A program made the position numbers and the translations under genes. This document shows, piece by piece, positions 1 through 9,800 of a DNA stretch of 64,000 nucleotides. This DNA is from Symbiodinium natans. Taxonomy: Eukaryota; Sar; Dinophyceae; Suessiales; Symbiodiniaceae. The stretch covers positions 686,228 to 750,227 of the forward strand of contig CAJNDS010001813.1 of assembly GCA_905221605.1 (NCBI GenBank). Direction: 5' to 3'. The notes under the pieces were generated by a model, which did no database searches, had not been told where the DNA came from, and saw only the letters and a list, made by a program, of their open reading frames with translations. Within the stretch, counting starts at the first letter, position 1. The number at the start of each line of letters is the position of its first letter.

Positions 1-110
1 TAGGCTTTAGGCTTTAGGCTTCAGGCTTCAGGCTTTAGGCTTTAGGGTTCAGGGTTCAGGGTTCAGGGTTCAAGGTTCAGGGTTTAGGGTTTGATGGTTT
101 AGGGTTGAGA

Positions 111-250
111 GTAGTTACATGGTCCCTAGATCGGGGCTCTTAGTTGGAGAACCCCTTACATACCCCACAAAACTCAAGGGCCCAATTCTTCAGAACCCAT
201 TACAGAGTCTAAAGAAGGTAAGGGACCATATTCCGGAACCATGTTACTTC
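111..250. mobile_element. MITE-like element, family 1
   Basis: A 140-bp island starts GTAGTTACATGGTCCC and ends GGAACCATGTTACTTC, giving imperfect terminal inverted repeats of about 16 bp. A second copy of the same length is at 30821-30960. Incomplete or interrupted relatives occur near 23125-23185, 31381-31440, 34000-34155 and 40001-40170. No ORF is present. Confidence 0.6.
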
Positions 251-781
251 CCTTAGATCTGCTGCAGGCGGAGGGTTTGGGGATTCGGGGCTTGGGGACG
301 GTTTAGGGTTTAGGGCTTAGGGGTTTTGGGGTTTAGGGATGTAGGGGGCTTAAAATGTGTCACGGTAGAGAGGATGCTGATACTGAGGGCCCTTTGGGGG
401 AGGATAGCTCGATCATGATTCGTGTCGAACCACGCCCTAAACCCTAAAACCTAAACCCTGAGCCCTTAGACCCTTTAGCTCTAAACCCTCCTGAGACCCT
501 AGGGTTTAGGGTTTAGGGTTTAGGGTTTAGGGTTTAGGGTTTAGGGTTTAGGGTTTAGGGCTGTAGATTTTGTTGGCCTAGGATAGCCAACTAAACCCTA
601 CACCCGTCAACCTTCAGCTCTCAGCCCTCCGGAGACCCTCTTTAGTGTTTTAGGGCCTAGGATACCCAACTAAACCTAAAACCTAGACCCTAAACCCTAC
701 ACCCTAAACCCTAAACCCTAAACCCTAACCCTAAACCCTAAACTTTCTTAAGCCCTCAATCCTAAACCCTCAAAAGCCTCG

Positions 782-866
782 GTTCTTAAACGCCGTGCCT
801 TCCTCGACGTAGACGCTGCCGGAGAGGAGTATGTACCTGACCCAAAGGAGGCTTCTCACAGTCAGT
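782..866 (+). CDS. Candidate exon, unknown protein
   Basis: This unique island lies between CCCTAAA-type repeats on the left and TTCAGGG/TTTAGGG repeats on the right. One plus frame is open throughout and gives a protein-like peptide containing RRAFLDVDAAGEEYV. An AG precedes it (CAAAAG) and a GT donor follows (GTTCAGGG), the donor being formed by a repeat unit. The minus strand reads less well. No family is recognised, and one isolated exon cannot be tied to a gene, so strand and boundaries are tentative. Confidence 0.4.
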
Positions 867-1846
867 ATAGTTCAGGGTTTAGGGTTTGGGGTTTAGGGTT
901 TACGGCAAAAGTTTAGGGTTTAGGGTTAAGGCTTAGGCTTGAAGGATTTCCGAACACACCCCTAAACCCCTAGCAAAAACAGGCGGTAGTTCGCGGGCTT
1001 CGGGGTGAAAGTTCGGATTTCTCCTTGAGTCTGGGTGCTTCGGTGGATTTGGGGGGGGCAAAAAAGACTCTCTGGATGTTGGTGGCTTTGCTTCGAGGGG
1101 CTTTAGGATTCATGATTTAGGGTTTAGTGTTAGGGTGGTCAAGAGGCCCTTTTCCCCCACTTATTTGTACCCATGAACCTCCGTGTAGACGTCTTCTAGC
1201 TAGTTATGAAACAGGGCGGCAGATGCTTGCGTTCTGGGGTTTAAGGTTTAGGGTTTAGGGTTTAGGGTTTAGGGTTTAGGGTTTAGGGTTTAGGGTTTAG
1301 GGTTTAGGGTTTAGGGCCAGGGTATTCCGTTTTGAGGCATGTCTGGACTTTTTGGTGCTTTCGGTGGACTTCGGAGGTTTTGAGGGTGCAGGTTGCGACT
1401 AGGGTTGAGGGTTGAGGGTTTAGGGTTTAGGGTTTCGGGTTTCGGGTTTCGGGCTTCGGGTTTAGGATTTAGGGGATTTCGGAGATGTTGAGGATTTTGG
1501 AGGTTTGGGGTGGTATCAGGGATTTAGGGCAGTTTGGCACGTCTGCTTCAGTGGTTCAGTGGGTTCAAGCTCTTCTTGCGGCGTGGTATGCCCTTTTGAC
1601 AAACCAACGCCCTGCTGGAATAGAAACGCCCTGTTGAAATAGAGAATCACTTCTATTCCAAGCCAGCTCTGAATGCAGGTTTGTTTCTAAACCCTAAACC
1701 CTAAACCCTAAAGGCTAAACCCTAAACCCTAAACCCTAAACCCTAAACCCTAAACCTTAAACCCTAAACCCTAAACCCTAAACCCTAAACCCTAAACCCT
1801 AAACCCTAAACCGTCCTAAACCGTAAACCAGCCAAGGGGACAAGGC

Positions 1847-1907
1847 TTTCTCCGACTGGCCCTTCGTGACGATCTCGGAGTGGGGCCTCGGCTCGAAAGG
1901 CTATTTC
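1847..1907 (+). CDS. Candidate exon, unknown protein
   Basis: The island between CCCTAAA repeats (left) and a long TTTAGGG tract (right) is open on the plus strand and includes FSDWPFVTISEWGLG. The acceptor would be the AG in ACCAG and the donor the repeat-derived GTTTAGGG. A minus-strand frame is also open with plausible sites, because repeats of this polarity supply donors on both strands. The plus reading looks more protein-like, but strand is not settled. No domain is recognised. Confidence 0.4.
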
Positions 1908-2081
1908 GGGGGTTTAGGGTTTAGGGTTTAGGGTTTAGGGTTTAGGGTTTAGGGTTTAGTGTTTAGGGTTCAGGGTTTAGGGGGTTTAGGGGGTTTGGGG
2001 GGGGGGGGGTTTAGGGGGTTCAGGGGGTTTAGGGGGTTTAGGGTTTGTAGAAATCGTAGTTTTCGTTTTTAGACTTGCAGT

Positions 2082-2181
2082 TTGGGATGTTCCCCCTTAG
2101 ACTAGCAGTCCTTAACAGGATTCTAGTACCCCCGATTATAATCCCTATTAAGGACTGTTAGTATAAGGGGGGACATCCCAA
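2082..2181. mobile_element. MITE-like element, family 3
   Basis: A 100-bp island whose ends are inverted repeats of about 38 bp with a few mismatches. The left end begins TTGGGATGTTCCCCC and the right end is its near complement, finishing GGGGGGACATCCCAA. The outer parts also carry AGTCCTTAA and its complement. A partial relative lies near 42807-42890. There is no coding capacity. This fits a small non-autonomous DNA element or introner; target duplication is unclear. Confidence 0.6.
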
Positions 2182-2337
2182 CTTGTAGGAATGCTAGGCT
2201 TTTTCGTGCTTGTCGAATTCGCAGGTTTTGTTTTAGGATGTTAGGGTGTTTAGGTTTTTGGGGGGCTTCTTGGGCAATTGTCGGTTTTTTTTTTTTTTTT
2301 GAGTGGTGTTGGGGGGAGGGGGTGGGGGTGTTGGGGA

Positions 2338-2398
2338 GTGGTGGGGTGGGGGGGGGGGGGGGTGGGTGGGGGTAGGGGGGGGGTGGGGGCGGGGGTGG

Positions 2399-2441
<43 letters not shown>

Positions 2442-2476
2442 GGGGGGGGTGGGGGGGGTGGTGGGGGGGGGGGGGT

Positions 2477-2509
<33 letters not shown>

Positions 2510-2510
2510 T
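2338..2510. repeat. Poly(G)-dominated low-complexity tract
   Basis: About 170 bp are almost pure G with occasional T or A, including one uninterrupted run of roughly 40 G. It sits inside the telomere-like block. Apparent glycine/tryptophan-rich reading frames here are compositional. Strong G-quadruplex potential is expected. Exact length is doubtful because homopolymers are often mis-assembled. Confidence 0.85.
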
Positions 2511-4250
2511 GGGAGTCTTTAGGGCGTTTAGGGTTTAGGGTTTAGGGTTTAGGGTTTAGGGTTTAGGGTTTAGGGTTTAGGGTTTAGGGTTTAGGGTTAC
2601 CCAAACGAAGGTCCGTTTTCGGGAATCACTGGAAAGGTGGCGGCTCTAAGCCCTAAACCCTAAACCCTAAAACCTAACCCTAAACCCTCAACCCTAAACC
2701 CCAAAACCCTGTAAGTGAGGCTCAGGACGCCAAGGGCCCAAAGCTTCATGGGGTTTGGGGTTTAGGGTTGATCTAACTAGGGCTTAGGCTCAGAAGACCC
2801 CGTAGTGTCTTTTGGGCTTAGCCCTTCTTTGGAGGGGGTTTGAGATGATGAGTAGTCAGCTACTCCTATGGTTGACCTGTGGTTTGAGGGAGGATTGGGG
2901 GGGGGGGGGTTTTCTTTTGAAGGCATGGCTCGGGGTCGTTTTTTTGCAAGGTGTGGTTCAGGTCTGTTTCGAAATCGTGCTGCTCTTGCCTAGGCGCGGC
3001 CCTCGTTCTGGCTGGAAATCGCACCCTCGCAAGGACTACTGACCACAAGACCAGACGACCAGGGGACCACGGGACCACGGGGCACGGGACCGCGGCACCA
3101 AGGAAATTAGAGGACCGGAGGACGAGGGGACCAGCAAACAAGAGGCCAGCGAAGCGCGCACAACTTCTTGCAACCACCCTGCCCCCCCCCCCCCCCCCCC
3201 CTATGGGGGGTATTCAAGATTCAATGGGCATTCCACGTTGTAGGGCTACCCCGTGTACACCCCTAAACCCTAAACGCCCCTAAACCCTAAACCCAAACAC
3301 AAAGTCGCATCCCCGTCGGGGGGCCAACCCCCCACCAGGGTACCCCCTGTTCTGGGACATCCATATAAGAGGGTTTAGGGCTTAGGGTTTATGGTTGAGG
3401 GTTTAAGTAACTTGGGCCATGGCTTGACCACGACGGGCAGGAAGCGCGTCGTGAGGTCCTGCTGGGGTCTTAGGATGTTTTGGGGTTTTAGAGTTTTAGG
3501 GTTTTAGGGTTTAGGGCTTTAAGGCTTTTGGGCTTCAGGGTGTAGTGTTTTGGATTTAGGGTCTACTAGGGTCTAACCTCAACCCTAAAGGGGTTAGGGT
3601 TGAAGCTCAAAGTTCTGCGACTTCCTACATGCCAGGGTTTAGGGTTTAGGGTCTAGGGTTTAGGGTTTAGGGTTTAGGGTTTAGGGTTTAAGGTTTAAGG
3701 TTTAGGGTTTAAGGTTTAGGGTTTAGGGTTTAGGGTTAAAATTCAAGCCTCCGGAGCTTTACACCGGCCCAAATCCAAACCCTGAAAGCCTGGGTCTCTT
3801 AGCCTTTTGGTTTGGGGCTTAGGGTTTAGCGTTTAGGGCTTACAGTAGGGTTTAGGATTTAGGGTTTAGGGTTTAGGGTTTGGGGTTTAGGGTTTAGGGT
3901 TTAGGGTTTAGGGGTTAGGGGTTAGGGTTTAGGGTCTACGGTTTAGGGTTTAGGGTTTCGGGCTTATGGTGTTTCTGTGCGGGTTAGGGTGCAGGATTTC
4001 GGGTTTTAGGGTGAAGGATTTATGGTTTAGGGTTTCGGGTTTATGGTGTAGGGTGTAGGGCTTAGGGTCAGACATCTGAGTTGTGGTCGCTCTCGTTATC
4101 ATACGGCCAAGTAAGTTTATGATTTTGCAGGGTTCTCCAAGAAAGGACTGCAACTGTGAAAGCCGACGGTTCAGGGTCTGGATTTTCGGGCATCAAATAG
4201 AAAGCCACCACTGCAATCGCTTCAAAATAGTTTCGGGGTTTAGACTTTGG

Positions 4251-4860
4251 GTTTTAGGGTAGGCTTATCAGGACACAATCACTGCACAAATCGACATACA
4301 CACATACGCACATCCGCAATTCACGCAGTGGGGCGGCCGGGGAAGGGGGTGAATCGACCCGGAGCCGATGTAGGTGACGCCGCATTGTGAGGTGGCATTG
4401 TTTGACGCTCCATTGCGGGGTGATGCCGAAACGGCGTGAAGCCGACTTACCCCCTGACGCCGACTGTGAAGCCGAAGTGTTCTCTGACGCCGAATCGTGA
4501 AGCCGAATTACCCCCATGGCGCCGAACTGTGATGCCGATTACCTCCTGATGCTCCACATCTCACGACCGAAGTGGCTCTTGCACCACTTGCTCAGTGTCG
4601 CTTCCATTTGTTCCCTGGGTTGAGTTCGTGCCCCGGAGACTGCCCCCCCCTTTGCCAGCCTCCAGCTTCGCAATGCGTCTTCGCCCCCTAATTAGTTTGG
4701 CTTCGCAATGCGTCTTCGCCTCCCGACGTGTCTTCGCACAATGCGGCTTTGCCTCCTAGATCGGCTTCGCCGACCGGGCACGTTAAGCACTATTTCGGCT
4801 TCGCCAAGCGGCTTCGGCTTCAGGTCGATTCAACCCCTCCCCCCTGGGCCGCAACGCGTA
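4251..4860. repeat. GCCGAA/GAAGCCGA degenerate repeat region
   Basis: This stretch lacks telomere-like repeats. From about 4374 to 4545 a motif resembling GTGAAGCCGAATTACCCCC recurs roughly every 35-45 bp. From about 4660 to 4810 a second repeat based on CTTCGCAATGCGTCTTCGCC recurs. Short ORFs here follow the repeat periodicity. I see no gene. It forms the left flank of the copia insertions. Confidence 0.55.
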
Positions 4861-4917
4861 CCTACATACATGCATGCATACATACATGCATACAAACAAA
4901 CAAACAAACAAACAAAC
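4861..4917. repeat. CATA/CAAA microsatellite (left half of insertion target)
   Basis: Tandem CATA-like then CAAA units run directly into the first LTR. The CAAA series resumes at 21189, so the two copia elements split one microsatellite. Confidence 0.9.
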
Positions 4918-5111
4918 TGCGAAATTGCGAGGTAGCCAAAGTCTACACAAACAACCCTAAAGTGATCGTGCAACCTCAGCCAACCTCAACACTCAAAGTT
5001 CCTATGATGCCTCGGCCTTTTCTCTCTGGGCAAAGTTGTGCTTGAGCCACCAAAGTGGCAGATCATGAGTAGGGCTCATCTGGGGAGGAAAAGTGTGATT
5101 ATAATTTCACA
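4918..5111 (-). repeat. 3' LTR of copia copy 1
   Basis: A 194-bp LTR. It starts TGCGAAATT and ends AATTTCACA on the plus strand, so it has TG...CA ends inside a near-perfect 9-bp inverted repeat. It reads identical to the LTRs at 12858, 13057 and 20995. Confidence 0.95.
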
Positions 5112-5424
5112 CGCCTCCTTGGACTAAAGTTGCTTTAACTTTCGTCCACACTCAATCACACACCCGCTTCAAAGTACGAACCACAATATCAGCAAACAAA
5201 GTTCGAAGAAATGTTTTACTCGAAAGTCGGGGGAATCAGCTGATTCGCAAAAGCTGCCATCTTCAAAGTGGCTGTTAAAAAGATCGTTGTGCTCTTCAAA
5301 GTTGTGGTGCTTGCGAAAGGTATTATGAATCGGCCCAAAGTGCAGCGATTCTGGCTGTCTGAAATACCAAAGTGCCCAAAGTCGGCATATCGAAATGCAG
5401 CGACTCGAAAAGTGGCACATTCCT

Positions 5425-6288
5425 TCACATCCTGGAGCCACGACGCAAAGTGGGGATATCCAAGTGCATCGGCGCAACGCCCTCGTCTGGAAAGTTTGAG
5501 AGCTCTTGGTACAGCCGAGATAAAAGTGGGAGGTGCATAAGGCGCGAGTGCCTGCAGTCAGGCCTGTCAAAGTAGGTGTTGAGATTGTCACAAAGCTCGT
5601 ACGGGTGAATGCGGTGCAACAAAGTGACAATCGTTCGGCAAGTAGGCTCCCACATAAAGTTCAGGCTCTGAACTTTGAGAAAGTAATCCACATATCGCCT
5701 ATTCCATAGACGATTTCCATTGATGGTGATTAACCGAGTAAAGTCTTGTAGCAAAAGTCGGACTCCAATCGTGATCAACTGCTCTCCTGGCATAAAAGTC
5801 ACACGATCAAGTCCCTGTTGCAAGGAGATAGACAGTCCAAATGACCAAAATAAAAGTGACGATCTCGGAGACAAAGTGAGGTTCAGGCAATCCACCATAG
5901 TTCCCACCATTGCTGCAGATGGCAAGACAAAGTTTCCTGACCTCTGAGCTGCAGATGCAACCGTCAACCAAAGTCCTGTAGGTAGAGTAAGCCACAGCTG
6001 AAAAGGAACCCAATCCTGCCGAAAAGTGGGGCGTTCCGGTGTCCAGAACCCCACAAAAGTCCTCTGCAGCACCTCCAACTCAGGAGGTGTATAAAGTCCC
6101 AAAGTGGCCGCATACTGGATCAAAGGATAAAGCTTCTGAAACATTTCCGCCGGCGATGAAAGTGGCAGATAAAGTTGCTCCTTCTGCAACCCATTCCACA
6201 AGGTTTCAAGAACCAGCTGCAGACTCAGCCACGTGCGATACGTGCTAAAGTCCACGTCACGGCTCTGAGCTGGTGTAAAGCGATCCAT
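5425..6288 (-). CDS. Copia ORF2, unknown 287-residue protein (copy 1)
   Basis: This second ORF lies between pol and the 3' LTR, where some copia-lineage elements carry an extra (for example env-like) gene. It begins MDRFTPAQSRDVDF and is fairly rich in Leu, Thr and aromatic residues. I see no signal peptide, convincing transmembrane segment or known motif, so I do not call it an envelope. Copy 2 encodes an identical protein; the only base difference I found is a silent Leu change. That conservation, against about twenty substitutions in Gag-Pol, suggests selection or recent exchange. It is separated from pol by about 580 bp of degenerate repeats, so it probably needs its own (perhaps trans-spliced) mRNA. 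Confidence 0.75.
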   Translation of the reverse strand: MDRFTPAQSRDVDFSTYRTWLSLQLVLETLWNGLQKEQLYLPLSSPAEMFQKLYPLIQYAATLGLYTPPELEVLQRTFVGFWTPERPTFRQDWVPFQLWLTLPTGLWLTVASAAQRSGNFVLPSAAMVGTMVDCLNLTLSPRSSLLFWSFGLSISLQQGLDRVTFMPGEQLITIGVRLLLQDFTRLITINGNRLWNRRYVDYFLKVQSLNFMWEPTCRTIVTLLHRIHPYELCDNLNTYFDRPDCRHSRLMHLPLLSRLYQELSNFPDEGVAPMHLDIPTLRRGSRM

Positions 6289-6393
6289 CGCCTCAAAGTC
6301 TGCTGCGCGGCTCCACCGCGTGCAAAGTTGCGAGAACTGTCTCTGGACGTCTCACACCTTTAAAGTGCCATGGCGCGCGGGCGCACAAGAGCA

Positions 6394-6869
6394 TCAAAGT
6401 GTTTCGAGAGAAGCACCAGAGGGGCGCGAGGCAAAGTAAACCACAAACGCCAAAGAAACCCCGAACACCCCAAAAAGGTCAAAGTTGGCTGGGGTCGAAT
6501 TTATGTACATTAAAAGACTAAAGTTAAAATGCGCCCGAACAGCGCGAGTTCGCGTGGAGAAAGTGCGCGCGTTCGCGCGTGGCGGCGAAGGTTTCGTGCC
6601 TGAAAACTGAAAAAGTTGCGCGCGCGTACGCGAGCCGAGTGCGCCGAATGCGCCGAAAGTTGACATGACTGAACATGACTGCAAAGCACACGTCTGCACT
6701 GCACAGCACTGCAAAGTACATGTCTGCAAAAGTGACATGTCCGCACAAGACAGCACAAGTGACATGAAAGACATGAAAAGTGACATGACTGTACACACAC
6801 ACCAAGAGTGACATGTCCGCAAAAGTACGTGTTTCTCTCCTCTCACACTCTCTCTTCTTTCTGTCTTTC
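6394..6869 (-). repeat. Degenerate CATGTCACTTT repeats between pol and ORF2 (copy 1)
   Basis: From about 6655 to 6830 the plus strand repeats variants of AAAAGTGACATGTCCGCAC every 15-30 bp. The rest is GC-rich with short CGCG words. A 159-codon frame exists here but its Cys/Met/Ser-rich content follows the repeat. I treat the stretch as the intergenic or control region of ORF2. It recurs in copy 2 at 14531-15006. Confidence 0.5.
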
Positions 6870-9800
6870 TCAAAGTGGAAAACCAAAAGTAGGCAGATGC
6901 CTGTGCAAGGTTTCTTTGGGAACATACTTCGTCAAGATATCAGCTGGGTTCAAAGTTCCCAACACTTTCTTTACACGCACCATACCTGAGGCAACAAGTT
7001 CTTGAACGTAAAGAAAGCGAAGCTCCACGTGCTTCGTCTTACGGGATGCCCCAAAGCGCGAAACTATGCTTTTACCAACGTTGGAGTCGGTCCAGATACA
7101 AAGGTTTGCTTTCGGGAAAAGTTTCGCCTCCTCGATCAGAGACTTCAGGAAAAGTGCATCAGCGGTTCCTGAGCCTATCGCGTACAGCTCGGCTTCCCCA
7201 CTCGAAAGTGCTACCGTAGCTTGCGTCCTACTGTGCGACAAAATGTTCGCACCCAACATGAAAAGTGACACACCCGAAGTGGATCTACGACTATCTGCGC
7301 AGCCAGCCCAATCGGAATCTACGTAAATGTTGATGTCTATGGCTTTGTGTTGTGGGGAAAGTTGTAGGGTAGGTTGAAGACGTTGCGAAAAGTTCTTCGT
7401 ACCAGCAAGGTACTTCAAAAGGTGCTTGGCCTTGGCTTCATGCTCTGAGGTCGGGGCAGAAAGTCCTCGACTGAGCTCCTTTACTGCATACATGATGTCT
7501 GGGCGTACACTCGAAAGCCACAAAAGTTGGCCTACGATGCGCCGGTAGCGCTTGTGCGCTTCCGCGTCCAGAGGCTCAACATTCAACTGCTTTCGCAAAG
7601 TGTCTGTGCCCGGAGCAAGGACTGGCTTACAACCTGAAAGTCCCGCCGTCTCAAGCATACGATCAATGTACGCAGGGTTCATGCCAACAAGTATGGCGTC
7701 GTTCGTTCTTTGAAGCTCACGGCCAAGGAAAGTCACCGATTGACCTTCGTCCAAAGTGCCTGTCATCTTCAACAACAGGTCTTTCTGCAAATCCGCAACC
7801 GAAAGTTCGACATCTGGCTTTGAACCAAAGAACATGAGGTCGTCAACATAAGCAAGCACGTAAGGTTGCTTGGTCTCATGCACATAAAGGTTTGGGTCTG
7901 ACTTGACCCTGCGAAAGCCATTCTTCTTCATGACTGACGCAAAGTGCTCTTGCCAAAGCTTTGGAGAGTGCTTAAGACCATAAAGCGCCTTCTTCAACTT
8001 CCAAAGCGTGCAGCCATCTGGGTAAAACTCGAGCGGGGGTATGACGTAAAAGTCATCATCCACAGCAGCGTGCAAGAAAGCTGTGGAAATGTCACCCACT
8101 GCTATGTGCCATCCTCTGGCTACAGCCAAAGTAAGCAAAAGCTTCAAGGTGGTGAGCGAAGGCGTCGAGGCGAAAGTCTCATCCTTGTCATTGACTTCTT
8201 GCGTGTAGCCTCGAACTACAAGTCGACAGCGCACAGTGCCGTCGGACTTGCGGACCTTAACCCACCGCGTCGAAATGACCTTGTCTAAAAGTGCTTGGGG
8301 AATGTCCTTGTAGTGAACTTCTTCGAAAACATCGAAAGTCGTCATAGACTTCATCTCCTTTTTCATCCCTTCTACTTCTTCAACGAGCGGAAACTCGGTT
8401 TCATACCACAAGTACGGGTTTTCCAGGGTCTTCATCAGCAAAAGTTCTCTTTCATCCTGGTTTATTGCTACAGGAACTTCAAGGTCGTTCTTGGTTGTGA
8501 CTGCAGCAACACGAAGGTAACAAAGTGGCTTGGGTATGCGCTTCCTACCGCTGTAGAAAGTCACCGCGTTGATCCTCTGCACCTTAGTCGTTCCAACGTC
8601 AAAAGTCTCTGTGCTACGCTTGGTCGGTGACGCGGGCGACTCGTCAGAAAGTCGCGGCCTCGAACCAGGGGGCTGAGGCAAAGCTGCGTCTGTACTCGAC
8701 CTTGCTTGCGCTGCATTTGCAGTTTGCTCATCCAAAGTCAAGCGTGGAGGCTCAAACTCAGGCGGAGGCAAGGGCGGTTCTTGCTCTACATCAGAAAAGT
8801 AATCTTCCGGAAGGTCCGAAAGATCGTCACGAGCCGGAACAGGCTCTGTGCCATCTAAGCCCAAAGCTTCTTCCAACTCTGGGTCTGAAAGTTCATAGTT
8901 TGGCACATCATTGCCTTTTTCAGGAGGACCAGAAAGTGGCCCAGACGGTGGCAAAGCTGGGTTTGTCGCCTCCTCGGACTGCTGCATCGGAAAGATGAAG
9001 GAGTCCGTTTCCACCTTTGCACCGGTTGGGTCCCAAGGACGCGCGGTAACCGACTGCAAAAGTGCCGCGTCAGACTGCTGGGTGGGGGGGAGGCGTTTCA
9101 AGGAACGCGTCTTGTAAACCCCACGAGAGTCAGCGACAAAGTGTTGCTCCGACTCTGTGTCTTTACCAAGCCAAATGCCACGCTCAAAAGCCGGCTTGCC
9201 TTTGTTGACACGCTGTTTTCGGAAAAGTACGGTCTCTCCAAAGCGGCATATGAAGCCGTTGTACCGCTTTCCCCAGCGTCTCTCAAAAGCAGTAGTGCCA
9301 GCAGCGTTGCAAAGGTAACGGTTGACAAGCCACTGCGCGTGGCGCACAAGCCAAGTGAAAAGCGCTGAGTGAACCGACAGATCAACTTGGTAACGCTGCA
9401 AAAGCTCAAGCCGCAAAGCCTTGATCTGTCCATACAAAGTTGCTTGCATGTTTCCAACGGAACCCTGAGCTTGCTTCCAGCCTGTCGGGGTACTCCGCAA
9501 AGAAAGTCCACCGACTTCGCCTGTTACAGCTTCCGCGATGGCTTTCAAAGCTGGCTCTGGGTCGCATTGCAAGATTCCGAAAGTACGTCCGGTTTCTAGA
9601 ACAAAGCGTCTCAACTCTGCATGGGAGTACGGTGTGCGAGCCTTTGTGGGAATCACCACTGAAAGTGCCATGTTCGAGAGAACATCGACAACGTTAAGTA
9701 TGGTGACCTGTTCCTCACCAGGCTTATCTGAAAGAAAGCTAAAGTCCATCTGCAGGACGGGCTGTCTCAACGAAAGTTTCTTACTGTGAGCCTGCCTGCT

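Larger units (their letters stand above)
1..4250. repeat. Telomere-like repeat mosaic, left block
   Basis: Tracts of TTTAGGG and of its complement CCCTAAA alternate with unique islands of 40-200 bp. Fairly pure tracts lie near 1246-1315, 1687-1812, 1913-1970, 2529-2596 and 3640-3740. Both orientations occur, with variants such as TTCAGGG, so this is not a simple chromosome end. Some islands read as exons (782-866, 1847-1907); an island at 2600-2650 is open on the plus strand and one at 3405-3465 is open on both strands. The remaining islands show nothing I can name. Confidence 0.85.

Noticed and set aside
1-120. True chromosome end (telomere)
   Set aside because: Repeats are degenerate and both orientations occur within a few hundred bases; no long terminal array of one polarity is present.
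2278-2545. Glycine-rich ORFs of 80-86 residues
   Set aside because: They translate a poly(G) tract and have no independent coding signal.
6394-6925. Three overlapping Cys/Met-rich ORFs between pol and ORF2 of the copia element
   Set aside because: They read the CATGTCACTTT degenerate repeats; composition is repeat-driven. They are conserved in copy 2 only because the whole segment is.
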